This document shows positions 34,860-47,655 of a DNA stretch of 64,000 nucleotides, in pieces. The DNA lies in assembly GCA_037976565.1 (NCBI GenBank), contig CP137667.1, positions 5,847,372 to 5,911,371 of the forward strand, written 5' to 3'. The stretch comes from Mesocentrotus franciscanus (Eukaryota; Echinodermata; Echinoidea; Camarodonta; Strongylocentrotidae). Within the stretch, counting starts at the first letter, position 1, and every line of letters begins with the position of its first letter. The notes under the pieces are model-generated. The model made no database searches. It was not told the DNA's origin and worked only from the letters and a program-made list of their open reading frames with translations. The position numbers and the translations under genes were made by a program.

Positions 34860-35445
34860 TCTCCAAAGCTCTGGGAAAATGTACAAGGGCCTGACAAGTT
34901 CATCAAGCTTTTCTCATTCCGAGCATCTGCTATGCATGATACATCATCGCAGAAATGTTGAGAGCAAGCTTTAGGAACTTGGATTTCCCCAAAACACTGC
35001 AACAATACTGAGATCGATCTGTGGAGAGCAAGTCGATGAAATACGTTACCAGGGACTGGTGGACTATGAAAATGACAAAGAGTATGAAGAAGCTCTTCTA
35101 TATTCGTCTACCAAACGGAACGGTCTAGATACAGCAGAGAACAGAAGGGATCCTGAATTTGCGACTAGGTTCAGGTAATATAAATCACAAGAGGTGAAAG
35201 AGTGCATGCTGAAGCCAATGAGGAAGCCTACAGGATTAAGAGACCCACGGCGGCACGACGACGAATGCATGAACTCTCTGCTCGCAAAGGGCCTTGGTAG
35301 AACGAAGTGGTAGAGTTACCTGGTTGATAGCCTAGAAGAATCTTTGAAATCAAAGTACACATACATGAAACCGTCAACAATAGGCTTAGGCGACAAAAGG
35401 GCAGGTCTAAAATCATCTTGACAAAAATCCACTGGAATAGGCTCA
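34860..35445 (+). pseudogene. Relic of a SWIM-domain (MULE-related?) gene, N-terminal piece
   Basis: Plus-strand readings in shifting frames give KLWENVQGPDKFIKLFSFRA, CGEQVDEIRYQGLVDYENDK, EYEEALLYSSTKRNG, LDTAENRRDPEFATRF and RRHDDECMNSLLAKGL. These look like one protein, continued at 39.5-40.2 kb, where a SWIM-like zinc motif is found. The family resembles SWIM-containing proteins common in marine invertebrates that may derive from MULE transposons; this is recall, not a search. It is interrupted by a LINE at about 35446. Confidence 0.35.
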
Positions 35446-38408
35446 CATGAACAAAATCAATGTCTGAAAACATCAGCTGTGCTATTTTTGGAGACTTTAA
35501 CTGTAACTTCATGAGTGATAAAGGAGATACAAATGCAGATAAATTACACTTCCTATTCGAGTTATATGGTCTTAAGCAATTGGTTAACCTACCTACTCGT
35601 ATCACTCAAAATACATGCTCAATTATTGACTTGGTTTTTGTCACTGATCCAGAGTTGTACTCTGAGACTGGCGTCCTTAAGACTAGCATTAGTGACCATT
35701 ACTTAGTTTATACTGTGAGAGGTTTCAATAACAACCAAAAATCCGCTAAGGGCAAATCTACTAAATTTCGTTCATTTAAAAACCTCGTTGTGAATGACTT
35801 CTTATTAGATCTACAAAGAATTCCATGGAGATCATGCATAAATTGCAATGATATTGATAGAGCATGGGAGACGTGGCTTAGATTATTCATGGACGTTGTT
35901 GATAAACATATGCCGCTCTGCGAGAAAAGAATACGAAACAATGCGTGTCCTTGAACTAATGAGGAGATTATTGAAACGATGCGCGAAAGAGATCATGCCC
36001 ACGATGTGGCGTTGAAGAGAGTTGACGACGCATCGTGGAAAATGTACAAAGAACTAAAGAACAAGGTAAATCATCTTCTGAGAAAAGAAAAAAATAAATT
36101 ATCACAGTGCTCAGGTAGATGACAGTAAAGGAAATAGCAAAAAAATGTGGCAGAGTGTCAAACATATTATTCCTAAATCTAATCAGGTCTTACCGTGCAG
36201 CATTGAAGTGAATGGGGATAAAATTACAGATGATAAAGGCATTGCTCAAATTTTTAATGAATATTTTGTTACATGTGCTCAAAATATAACAAGTGGTATC
36301 CCAAAAAATTCTGAAATAATTTTAGATGACACTGAGATTATTAATACAGCAGGCAAATTTGAGCTACAGCAAGTCACGAGCGCATTTGTTTTAAAAGAAA
36401 TCGAAAACATGAGTGATGATAAAGCAACCGGAGATGATGGAATAAGTTGCCGTCTTTTAAAAATGTCAAAGCATATCATTGTGGACTCCTTAACATGTCT
36501 TATCAATAAGTCAATTACAACAGGACATGTACCAAAAGGCTTGAAAAAAGCAAGGGTGATTCCAATTTATAAGACTGGTGATATGGCCACTCCCGGTAAT
36601 TACAGACCAATTTCGGTATTATCCGTTGTGAGCAAGATTCTAGAAAAGCTGTGCATTTTCAACTATGTGGTTTTCTAAACAAAAATGAAATATTGTATCC
36701 TAATCAGTCAGGCTTTCGTCCTCTTCACTCTACTGCAACAGCTCTAATGAAAATTATAAACCAGTGGGCTTTGAATGTAGATAACAATGAGTTAACAGGT
36801 GTTGCTTTCATTGATTTGAGGAAAGCATTTGACACTGTCGATCACGATATTCTGTTACATAAATTGACAGCCATTGGATGTTCTGATACTAGTATTCAGT
36901 GGTTTGTATCATATCTGTCCAACCGAGAACAGATGGTTTGTTTTAAAGGGGCTACTTCGAGTTCCTCAAAAGTTATGATGGGAGTCCCACAAGGTTCGAT
37001 TCTAGGGCCACTCCTTTTTTCTATCTACATAAATAGTTTACCCAAATGTATTCATGATGGCACTGTTGATATGTATGCTGACGACACAACTCTAACAGTA
37101 AGAGGGAGTAATGTCACAGAAGTAGAACAAAAGCTAACCAAAGGTATGGAAAACATATTTTCATGGGTAACAACAAACCGTCTAGTTCTTAATGCGGATA
37201 AGACAATGTGATGCTTATTGGATCACGATCAGTTCTTAACGGAGTAAATGATTTTTCTGTCACACTAAACGGCAGCTGTTTGAAAAGAGTAAAAGTGGCA
37301 AAATGCCTGGGTGTCATGATTGACGAGGAGTTACGTTGGACGGAGCATGTGGAAAAAGTTATTAAAACTGCTCAAAGAAATATAAGTGTAATTAAGCGAG
37401 CCAAAAGTTATGTTCCAACAAGATCTCTAAAACTTCTGTATAATGCCATCGTACTTCCTCATTTTGATTATTGTTCCTCGGTGTGGTCTGAGCGATTTCA
37501 AAGACAAACGATTAAATTACAAAAGGTTCAAAAACGAGCTGCACGTGTAGTGCTGGGAGAAGGATTTGAAGTATCTTCAAATGATATGTTTAGTCGCTTA
37601 GGATGGATGCCTATTCAGACACGTTTCCAGTTTGGACGTGCAGTGATGATGTATAAATCAATGCATGACATGGCACCAACATACTTAAAACAAGATTTAC
37701 ATCATGTTAGTTCACTACATGATCACAACACAAGACATGCTGTAAGGGATGCATTGTGTGTACCAAAATTTAGGACGGACACTTACAAAAATAGTCCTCT
37801 AATTTCTGGAATTAGAGTATGGAACCAACTTAAAAGTTCTGTCAAAATGTCACCTACTTTGAACAGTTTTAAACACGCTCTAAAAGCCCTGTTATCTGTA
37901 GAAGACGTGTAAGTGAACTTTTGGGGTTTCGTGCGAAGCTAACCATTTTTTTCCTATTTGCAAAATTATGAAATTTGGTTGACATGGTTATCGTTATATC
38001 ATGTATTCATACATGTAATGTATCCATTTTCAGCTATCTTGTAAACAACCTAAGTGTATTAGTTAAAGAGCAATTGAATGTAAATATGTATATAACAATT
38101 TTGGTATCCCGTGCGTTAAGCTATATCAGATTATTAAATGAACGTTTGTAAATTTTTTATTTAATTTGAAAATTCCATTCACCTATTTCTTGTAAATGAT
38201 CAAGGATGATTCTTGAATGATCAGTTATTTCATGGGGATACCAATTAATTTGTATTTTACCTGTTTATATGCTTGTGTATTTATCTATTTTGTTTTTGAT
38301 GCTGTTATTTGTTTTATTATTACCAAACAGGGCCTCATGGAAGACCACCAAATTGGTGATATGTGCCACTCTGTATAAATATCAGAAATAAATAAAAAAT
38401 AAATAAAT
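35446..38408 (+). mobile_element. CR1-like LINE, nearly complete from endonuclease to 3' tail
   Basis: Order: endonuclease C-terminal half with GDFNCNF, CSIIDLVFVTDPELYSETG and ISDHYLVY (35460-35954); KKMWQSVKHIIPKS and ATGDDGISCRLL (36145-36500); RPISVLSVVSKILEK (about 36605); SGFRPLHSTATALMKII, FIDLRKAFDTVDHDILLHKL, GVPQGSILGPLLFSIYIN and MYADDTT (36651-37211); then LGVMIDEELRWTEHV, KVQKRAARVVLG and IRVWNQLKSS to a stop at 37912. The frame changes at least three times. The 3' tail is A/T-rich, ending AATAAATAAATGA. It is 5'-truncated in the endonuclease. It is one of the youngest-looking LINEs in the window. Confidence 0.85.
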
Positions 38409-38410
38409 GA

Positions 38411-39506
38411 ACTGCAAAAACCAGGGTGTTAAATTTCTAACACCAGTATGGTATTGAATTTTTTTGACACCATTGGTGTTATTATTAACACCGGTCAGAT
38501 TTAAGCATGCATTCATAATTACTGGGTGTTAAGTAACATGGTGTTGTTTTATGCTCGGTGTTGAAAGTATCATCTCGTGATTTCGTTTAAGGCGGTTGAT
38601 TGGTCGAATAAGTTTTCACAAAGTGTGCGCGCGCTTAATGATTACTTTACATGTGTTCACAGAAAAATACATTTATCATGATTTGTTAAGCAAATTATGA
38701 CAATGCACATCAATTTTGTGATTTGTATTTTCCTTTGGCAAGTATTGACCAATAGATTATTTGTCTGATCTTGTTACAATTACATTAACGTTTTAGCAAT
38801 AGATATATTGATTATATGATTACTAAACCAAGAAACAATGTTTATTATATATTGGTGTACCAGCCTGTATCACTTAAATGTTAATCTTGAATTTACTTCA
38901 AATGATCTATGTGATGGAGTTAATGCAATGGAGATTAGAATATACCTATTGGTGGACAGTTGCCAACATCGATTATGAATTATCAGTTTACCACTGGTTC
39001 TTCTACCCTGGTCGATAATGGTCGATAATATGGAATGTGGGACCATTAAAAAACCCATAGAAAAATCTCTAATGGATCAACAAGAATATAAACACCAAAA
39101 GTGGAATTGAATTTTTTATGATTCCAGATATTGGTATTAATCTTCACCAGTAGGAGTTGTCAAATATTAACACCAAAAGTGGAATTGAATTGGTTATGAT
39201 TCCAGATATTGGTGTTAATATACACCAGTAGGAGTTGTCAAATATTAACACCAAGAGTGGAATTGAATTGTTTAATTCCAAACCCTGGTGTTAAATAACA
39301 CAAGCTGGTGTTTTCCGATATAGATACCGGGAAAGTGTTAAAAAAAACACCCATGGTGTTGAATTTAACACCAAGAGTTGAATTTAATTGTTTAATTCCA
39401 AACCCTGGTGTTAAATAACACCAGCTGGTGTTTTCCGATATAGATACCGGGAAAGTGTTAAAATTAACACCCATGGTGTTGAATTTAACACCCTTGTTTT
39501 TGCAGT
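38411..39506. mobile_element. 1.1-kb MITE with ACTGCAAAAAC ends
   Basis: Ends ACTGCAAAAACCAGGGTGTT (left) and, read inward, ACTGCAAAAACAAGGGTGTT (right). The interior is full of GGTGTTAA / TTAACACC. The right third is tandem: units with CACCAAAAGTGGAATTGAA and ATTCCAGATATTGGT near 39.09 and 39.17 kb, and a 121-bp unit containing CTGGTGTTTTCCGATATAGA near 39.30 and 39.43 kb. It abuts the LINE tail at 38408. No target duplication is recognised, so the class is unassigned. Confidence 0.7.
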
Positions 39507-40235
39507 GTGGAGTCAGAGGAGAGGATAGTCCTAGAGGGCGCCAATATCAGTGCTCCAGAAAAGACAGTTAAGGCACTTTCAATTTCTCCTGAAGAAAGTG
39601 GAATCGAGAGATTTACTGCTTACGAAATACAAGCTGTTGGGAGAAAAGCTTGGAAGATCATCGACTGTAGTCGTAGCATTATTGACTTCCCATCCACTAG
39701 CTCTCAATCAATTTGTTTTGTTGGTGAGGATCACTTCAATGTGTCATGCCAGGATGACTTTTGCTCGTGACGAGGAATGCGGATCATTCGTACTACATGA
39801 TCGTTTGTTGTGTGAACACACCCTGGCGGTGGCTGAACAAAATGACAAGTTAGCAGACTTCCTGTGTAGGATTAATGCAAACAAATGTCCATTCCCTGTT
39901 GATCAGACTAACATCGTTCTTTTGAAGCAGTGCTCTGAGATTTGACAGAAGGAGAGTACCAGTAAGAAAAGAGGTGGCAATAAGATATCTACCAAAACTA
40001 TAACAGAATTTATCCCCTAACCCAGTCAGGAACATCCTTTCTATATTATTCGTAAATTTAGTTGTATAACATGTTGCTATACAGCAGGAGTTTGGTGAAA
40101 GGATGAACATGCCTCCGCATAACATAGTGTTGAAGAAAATGTACAGCCGAGAGCGGGAGAACATAAATACAGGCTCAGTCATACAATCACAGGGACTTGT
40201 GCTAACATATTATCATTTGTAATTGGATTGTTTGA
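39507..40235 (+). pseudogene. SWIM-domain gene relic, C-terminal piece
   Basis: Readings ISPEESGIERFTAYEIQAVG, then FARDEECGSFVLHDRLLCEH followed by TLAVAEQNDKLADFL (39760-39870) form a C...C-x-H zinc motif as in SWIM domains. After it come CPFPVDQTN, a stop, SKKRGGNK, HPFYIIRKF and GLFENDLPLY. At least one frameshift (about 39750) and several stops are present. This is the continuation of 34.86-35.45 kb, separated by a LINE and a MITE. Confidence 0.45.
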
Positions 40236-41470
40236 GAATGACCTACCCTTATACTGAATTAAGGGACATAATATTGCCTAAAAGTCAACGTGTAACACAA
40301 ACACGTGAATAAACTTAAAGAGACTCTATTTGATCGCTTGTATTGTATGAAACTGGAAGATTTGAACGCAAGAAATATAATGGTTGAATATTGAATAGAT
40401 TATTAGTATCTTAACCCTTTTTCGTTCTAATGTTTTTTTTTTCTCCAGTTGATGACTTACAATGTATGTTGACTTATATGTACATCGTATGTTTCCTTTG
40501 CTGTAGTATTCATTATTTAGGATCATACTGTATTAAGATGACTCATATTTTCTTGGGGATTGTTTCACCATAAATATTTGACTTGTTTTAACTGTGTTTC
40601 CTGTGTTCATAGTGCATTTACATGGGAAGGTAATCTGCAATCAGATAGAAGACAGAGCGGAAGAGTTGGTGAAATGGAAAGGAATATTAAAATAGTGAAC
40701 AAAAATCGTTTGCAAAGAAACTACCACATTCATGGTTTATTATTTCAATACTTGGTATCCTGAGGGGCTTACACACTTTTTACTTTTCTCGCTTTTAATA
40801 GTAAAAATATAATTCATTTAAAAAATGATGTTGATACATTAATGCAGTTAGACAAATACCTTTAGACCTTATCTGCCAGTCGTGAGTAGCCACAACGGAT
40901 GCATGTTGTTTATTCTTATTGACTGTTAAAGTAATGTGATGAAGAATTAGGCAAAAAGAGAAATTAAATATTGTTAAGACTCGCTAGGTTTGCAGGCTCC
41001 TAATTTGTGGGGTTGTGACAGTGGGTCATGTACATATATGTACGTTGTATGAATGGTTACTTTTTGAAACATCTGCCGCTCAATCATTAGTTACAGCAGA
41101 GTTATGAGTAAGGTCCATCAAAGAATTATCCAACTTCTCTACAGATTTAGTCAGTTTATTTTGTTTCCAATGCAAATCTATCATAGCATGATACGCCCAA
41201 TAATATTAATTTGTTTTACAATTCTATTCAATTTATGAAATTACAGAAACATGACAGAATTGATCCTATTCTATAAAATGTCACAGTGGGGGACATATTC
41301 AAAACGTCATCTTTCAGGTAATGTTTAAGCAAGTGCACCCCTGCGTCATCAATGTTTTCAGTTGCGCATGTATTATTGCGTACATGCCTACGCTGCACGC
41401 TCACATCATATTGACATGGGCGCCATTTTAAATTGCGTGTAAACATCAAATTCAACAACATCGCTTAAAT
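40236..41470. other. No recognisable gene
   Basis: AT-rich, no motif. It contains only short frames without support on either strand. Confidence 0.4.
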
Positions 41471-41479
41471 TCAACATAA

Positions 41480-42365
41480 GCGATGTGTCCCATCAAGGGT
41501 CCGTCAAGCCCGAGCATTCGGCAGGCCAGAATGGCAAGAGGAGCACGAGCAGTACCTCCAGCGCTAAAGTCAGGGCAATGGCGAAGAGAGCGGCCTTGGC
41601 AGCACAGGCAGCAACTCTATATGAACAACAAGCCCTTGAACTGGAGGAGTTTAAGCTGAAGCAGAAAAGGATTAAGCTTGAGCTACAGGACTTAGCATGG
41701 CAATAGCTGAGGAAGAAGTTTTCTCCAAGCATGGAGAGAGCATGACTGCTGCTGCAGATAAAGATGTTTCCCAACAGCGAGGGGCCTTGACGAACGACGG
41801 AGCCCAGCATAGCTATACATTTAGAGAAGGATTTCTCCCAGCATGGAGAGCCCTTGAAGTATGATGCCACCACTAATCAGGTGAAAGAATAGGATGCACA
41901 CATCCTTCAGTACCTGCAAGAGTCACAGAGGCAACAGCGTCAAATTCTCGATGTTATCAGCCTACTGCGAGCTGAAATGATGAAATTCGACGGTAACCCG
42001 CATAGATATCAAGAGTTAATTACTTGCTTTGATAGCATGATATTGAGATCATCACTGTATTTTGGAGAGAGTTGATGAGGCTGTACCATCTGTGGCAGGG
42101 AGAAGCTAAGAACGTTATTGAAGGCTGCATGGGCACGGAGCCTGTGGAAGCTTTTTTAAGAGCTCGACAGCTGCTAGCTGAACGTTTCGGATCGAGTTAT
42201 TAGATTGGTGAAGCATGGATTTCCAAGGTCACAGAAGAAGCCAGCCTGCATGATAATGAACATCAAGGACTGCAAAAGTTTGCGGATGACCTACGGACAT
42301 GTTAACCGTTAAAGGGTGTATTGTGTCTAATGAAATGGCGAAGGGACACATATAATATATGCAAA
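41480..42365 (+). pseudogene. BEL/Pao-type gag fragment
   Basis: Frame 41485-41706 is a charged coiled-coil-like start (AKRAALAAQAATLYEQQALE, LEEFKLKQKRIKLELQDLAW). After stops and shifts it continues RAEMMKFDGNPHRYQELITC, IEGCMGTEPVEAFLRARQLL, AERFGSSY, IGEAWISKV and GLQKFADDLRTC. This is the order of conserved blocks in the gag-like N-terminal region of BEL/Pao retrotransposons (small-residue linker, FDG-P-Y, arm before the protease). No protease or RT follows and no LTR is seen, so it is a truncated, dead copy. Confidence 0.65.
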
Positions 42366-43250
42366 CTGAATTCAAGCTGGTCTTATTGGATAGCTTTCAG
42401 AGTTTTAGAGAAATTTCTTGCCGTTTATTCAAGTTGCTGATGTTCGTTTTTTTCTCATGGTGTATTTCGTATCTAGGTGGATAATTATTAAAAATCAATG
42501 CATACCTCTGTCGTTGCATTGTTCTAGCCAATGAGGGCGTACTGTCATAATGGGGCTGCATCGATCTTATGCAATAAATAAACGGTGAAAGTCTCCATAA
42601 GGATGAGGGGTGGAGGAGGGTGTCCTTTTGTCCCTTAATTTTTTAGTTAGTTTCTTTGTTTTTGTTTCGTTATGTTTTCTTTTTATTTTAGTCAGTTTGA
42701 TTTGTTCCCCCTCCCTCTTCCTTTCTCGCTACGCCACTGAAAGATAGTTTACACAATTTTAGCAGATTGTTTCTGCTTTAACATGTATTCTTCTTGTTCT
42801 GTGCGATCTGCAAATAAATGTGAATAGAGGGTTCAATCGCCATAATGTTTTATACTTTATTCGTCTCTATCAGTGTATGTTATTGAAATAGTCATGATGA
42901 GTACAACAAATATTAAAAAAAGATCAATTATAAATTGTCTAGCAAATCATTATAACAATATATATATAAGTGTCAACAACTATTATTATATAGAATTGTA
43001 TCATTAAAAGAAGCAGTTAGAGGGAAAACCAAAAGATAGACAGTTTGAATGATTAGAACATACGCTCACATGCACGAGAGTAAAACAATAGTAATAACAC
43101 AAAAATTCTGATCTTTGTGCGTTATTGCTCCCAACCAGCCAGTTAATTTACATAAATACAAACTTTGTTGAAGATTCCCAGCATAAAATAAAACATTTTC
43201 TCAATTATTATATCTCCATCATTAACAATTATAAATGCTAATTAGTATTT
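42366..43250. other. No recognisable gene
   Basis: AT-rich, no coding or RNA signal. Confidence 0.4.
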
Positions 43251-43254
43251 TATA

Positions 43255-43585
43255 ACGGATATTAGACTAAAGACATTGGACATTAGACAAACTGAGAACT
43301 GGACTAAAGAAGTATTAGACCAAATGGGCGGTAGATGAAATGGTTATTAGGCTGCTGAATGGATGAAATATGTAGACGCAATGATGATTAGACGAAGTGA
43401 TGATTGGACCATGTGGATATTAGACGAAATGGCTATTACACAAATTGGAGAAACTTGATATGAAACAAAGTGATAATTACACAAAATGGGTAATGACCAA
43501 AGGCCAAGGCCGAATGGGTATTAGACAAAATGGTTATAGACGAATCAGCCATTCCGACGAACTGAGAATTGTTCTTGGTCAAAAA
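43255..43585 (+). repeat. Degenerate minisatellite on ATTAGACGAAATGG
   Basis: Units of about 14-16 bp (ATTAGAC-AAATGG, GATTAGACGAAGTGATG, TATTAGACGAAATGG) over about 330 bp with frequent indels. Confidence 0.7.
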
Positions 43586-43974
43586 TTTACTAAATGATAA
43601 CATTTGGACCAGATGGCAATTCAAATAGTTATGATCATTATAGTAATTTATTACAGAAATTCAAAAAGTCGCAATTTGATATCACCGCTCCCAATCGTCC
43701 TACGCTACACACATAAATAATATTTTGCCTTTACCCGACACTTCGTCACTTTAAGGGTATTTTTTTCTTCACAAATGTTCGCGTAAAAAGATTAGTCTTA
43801 TACCAATGACCACCTTTGCAAAATATCCGATGATATTGCACTCAATTAACCCGATATTTCGTGAATAAAGGGGCATGTTTTCATGAAAGGTAGGGTAAAG
43901 CGTACACCCGACCGGACCCGGTGATCCGATGATTAGAAGTAAGCCGAATTTTTTGTTGTTGTTGTTGTTTAAAG

Positions 43975-44180
43975 GGATAAGAATAGTTTCATCGGCGTGT
44001 AGCGTATATAGTGGGGGAGTTTGAAATATCATCGACGTAATAAGAAAAAAAAGTGGTCCCAGGATGGATCTTTGGGGTAAGTTGCACGTTATGTTTTCAT
44101 AGTATGATGATGTAGCATTGCATATAACGTCTTGCTATCTATTAGATAATTAATCCCTGAACAAGGAAAGTGCGGTGCCT
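43975..44180 (-). mobile_element. LINE RT palm fragment, minus strand
   Basis: Minus-strand QRSILGPLFFLI (from the GVPQGSILGP motif) followed by IFQTPPLYTLHADETILIPL. The expected F/YADDT box reads HADET, so the second catalytic Asp is lost. Short and degenerate. Confidence 0.55.
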
Positions 44181-44264
44181 CAGGCTCTGATACCATAATA
44201 TTTTAAATTTATATGAATACAAATCCTGTGATCTGAAGTATCAACTAAATACACCAATGATACA

Positions 44265-44640
44265 TTCATTATTGCTTACAATACAAGTAATTCTATTATA
44301 TAATTGGGCCAGGACAAGATCGGTAGAGTGTTTTTTTCTGAAGCCCTATTGGTTAGGATTTAAAAGGTTAGCATTCAATCAGAATTTATATCTGTCATGC
44401 ATAAATTATACGCAATTTGTGATATTTAATATAAACATATATTCGTACACAGCCCGGAAGAGTAATAATTGCCACTTAAATAATCACATACTTGTATTAG
44501 CAGACAAATCTATCAGACATAATGTTTCTGACATATGAAATTCACTTCCAGATGCAATCAAGTCACACCCGTTTTTATACGGGAAAAAGTACCTCATTAT
44601 TAAAGCAGTATGACGATTCTGGACACAAATGAAAAGGTAT
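44265..44640 (+). mobile_element. LINE C-terminal fragment
   Basis: KSNNCHLNNHILVLADKSIRH, then a shift to WNSLPDAIKSHPF-like wording, as at the end of CR1-like proteins. It lies next to an oppositely oriented LINE fragment. Confidence 0.5.
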
Positions 44641-44941
44641 ATTCACCCCCCCCCCTCCGTTTACCCAAACTCTCCTATATCGAAATCCGATTTTCACCCT
44701 CCCTTCCTCCTTTGGTATAATTTCCTTTATATTTTCACTTTAATCCCTCTAATTATCATCTCCTCCTGCCATACATGTCATTACACTCCCATCCCATGAT
44801 ATCATTTTTCATATTGTAATTATTAAGTTTTCTAAACGACTGCCACGCCTTTAAGCTTAGCTTATGTGACAATTCTTCAGGACTTTAATATATAATATAA
44901 TGTAATTACAATGTAAGTACCTCATGTTTATAATGCGTTAA

Positions 44942-45654
44942 CCCTAATAAGGCCGGGCTATTTGAGTTCTTAATACGGCCGGGGGCCACTATGCCCCCTC
45001 CCCTAAGATCTCGGCCGTGAAACGGCCGATCGCCGCGAAAATGTGCATGCATGTCAAGTGAAGTGTATAGAATACTATAGCACTTTCATTTTTTTGAAAA
45101 AAATACTCATTTGCATATTTATGGTAAATTATGCAAATAAGGTCAAAAAATTCATATTTTTACCCATAAATCATATATTCTTCATATTTAAGCTTTCTTT
45201 TCCATTACATATATTTGTTAGACCATTTGGAATAATAATACGATTATTGGAAAGCTAGGTTATTCCTTATGTTATCTCTTGTTTTAAATAATTTCTTATG
45301 TATTTCATTGTTTTTTTAACTTATGTATTTTATTGTTTTTGTTGTTTTATTTCATTTCTAACTATAATTTAACTATTTTGACCCCCAAAACAAACACCTA
45401 AACTTTAAACAAGACCAAATAACCAATGTTTTATCTCTTTTTAGGGAAAATGATATTTCCATATGTTTTGTACACAAATCACGAAAATGAGCAATTTTCG
45501 GGCCGACATGTAAATTTTTAAAAAAATTGTTTTAAAAGATGCGCAAGACTCAAAAGAATAAAATCATGAAGCGGCAGGGCGTCATCCGTATGCGTCCCCG
45601 AACAATCAGAAAAATCGAGGAGGGGGCCATGATGGCCCCCCGGCCTTATTAGGG
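44942..45654. mobile_element. piggyBac-type MITE, 713 bp
   Basis: TTAA flanks both ends (44938-44941 and 45655-45658). Terminal inverted repeats are CCCTAATAAGGCCGGG (left) and the exact reverse on the right, followed by GGGGGCCA-type inner ends. TTAA targets with CCC-starting ends are characteristic of piggyBac elements. The interior is AT-rich with no transposase. Confidence 0.85.
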
Positions 45655-45844
45655 TTAAACATATGACTCGTGCATTATGCTGTAATTATTTTTTGAAAAA
45701 GACCATGTAGTGGGGGCTGTTAGGGATACTTTGGTGCAGATTCTTCTAAAAGCACCAAATTTGGCCCAGAGGTAGCTTATACCATACTATTACGATTTCT
45801 GCCGGGCGCCAAGAAGGGCGCCCTCTGGGACCGCCATATTGGGC

Positions 45845-46740
45845 AAATCCAAAATGGCCGCCATCTGAGTTAAAGGTCAAGCGTAGTTCCAAAAGGAAAA
45901 GGGCTAGTATGATAATAGTTTATATACTTATGGGGTTTTCGGGGTCAGAGAATCTGATTATGATGTTCTTTCATCGATTTTAGGTCTCCTGGTGCTTTCA
46001 TACTGGTCATATTGGTCAAATCCAAAATGGCCGCCATCTGAGTTACAGGTCAAGTGAAGTTACGAAAAGAAATGGGCTAGTATGATAAAAGTTTATATAC
46101 TTATGGGGTTTTCGGGGTCAGAGAATCTGATTATGATGTTCTTTCATCGATTTTAGGTCTCCTGGTGCTTTCATACTGGTCATATTGGTCAAATCCAAAA
46201 TGGCCGCCATCTGATAGTTACAGGTCAAAAGTAGTTCCAAAAGGAAAAGGGCTAGAATGATAAAAGCTTATAATTTATGGGGTTTTCGGTGTCAGAGAAT
46301 CTGATTATAATGTCCTTTCATCAATTTGAGGTCTCATTGGGGCTGTAATGCTGGTCATATTGGTCAAATCCAAAATGGCCGCCATCTGATAGTTACAGGT
46401 CAATAGTAGTTCCAAAAGGAAAAGGGCTAGAATGATAAAAGCTTATATATTTATGGGGTTTTCGGTGTCAGAGAATCTGATTATAATGTCCTTTCATCAA
46501 TTTGAGGTCTCCTTGGGGCTCTAATGCTGGTCCTATTGGTCAAATCCAAAATGGCCGCCATCTGAATTAAAGGTCAAGTGTAGTTTCAGAGGAAAAAGAG
46601 CTAGAAAAGTATTTTTTTTTAAATATGGGGGTTTCAGGGTCAGCAAATCTGATAATGATGTTCTGTCATTGATGTGAGGTCTCTTTTGGGATGTGACAAT
46701 GGTCAAATCTAATATGGCTGCCAAACGGGCAAAATGCTAT
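45845..46740 (+). repeat. Left-arm tandem array, about 174-bp units
   Basis: AAATCCAAAATGGCCGCCAT recurs near 45845, 46018, 46191, 46365 and 46541, and a diverged AAATCTAATATGGCTGCCA near 46706. Spacing is 173-176 bp, the last 165. Divergence rises toward the inner end. Confidence 0.85.
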
Positions 46741-46854
46741 GATGTGCATACTTAGATTTTCTTCTCTTTTGTGGCATGTAATGTTGGGATAAAACTAATT
46801 TCATGGTTATATCAATGGTTAACATGCACACTTAAACATAGTGACATACATTAG

Positions 46855-46940
46855 TTAACCCTCACATACACACAAACACCGCACAAACACCACACACACA
46901 AACACACACACACGCACACACTTACGCACATACACACAAG
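46855..46940 (+). repeat. CA-rich microsatellite
   Basis: Interrupted CACACA run in the foldback spacer. Confidence 0.8.
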
Positions 46941-47256
46941 CCATATATTACCATTAAGTCTGTCAGATCTGTTTATCGTAAGGAAATAATATTCTTGTCA
47001 ATTTTGATTCTACGAAGTTAAAACATGGTAGACAATGGTGGACATGGCTTCAACAATAATTATTTTGTGGTATAAATATTGATGCTATGTTTATGACCTG
47101 ACGTTATAAGTGCTTTAATTGTGAGGGTGTATTTCTCAATTACTTATTTGACGTGAGTTGTAATTCTACTTCTTTCTCAGTAGTTATACAATACAGTTCC
47201 TTGTATGTCATTTTACCCGGGTTTTATTATGTTTCCATACATAATCCTAAAATGGA

Positions 47257-47655
47257 TGTTACAACAACCCTTTAGAGTACTGTCGGCTTACATGCTCTTA
47301 TTTATGGTCTGCGTGAGTGGTGTCCCTCCAAAAGAATCATAATTTGCTGTATTTGTCTATTCCATATTGTTTACCTATTCCTATGTTAGGTGAAAATAGT
47401 TACAGTTACACAGTTGTGTATAAAGAGACAAAAACAAAAATCAAGGCAGGCTTTCCAATATTCAATATTTGGTTAGAAGTGATTACTGTCATAGTTTGTC
47501 CAGTTATACAGTCAGTACGTTCAACTGTACAACAGTGCTCTCGATATATGTATAAATCTTGGCCTGCGCCCATACATTTCAGCATTATGTTGTATCAGTC
47601 GTTGCTGTCAATGTTGTTGCTACATCCGCCCTCGCATTTTCAGAGCATCGTTTCA
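47257..47655 (+). mobile_element. Predicted 5' LTR of a Gypsy element
   Basis: Starts TGTTACAACA and ends TTTCA just before a primer-binding-site-like TGGTGATCCCGACGTGAT (47657-47674). It contains GTATAAATC near 47549 as a possible TATA box. No second LTR exists for comparison, so the borders are inferred from the TG...CA rule and the PBS. Confidence 0.5.
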
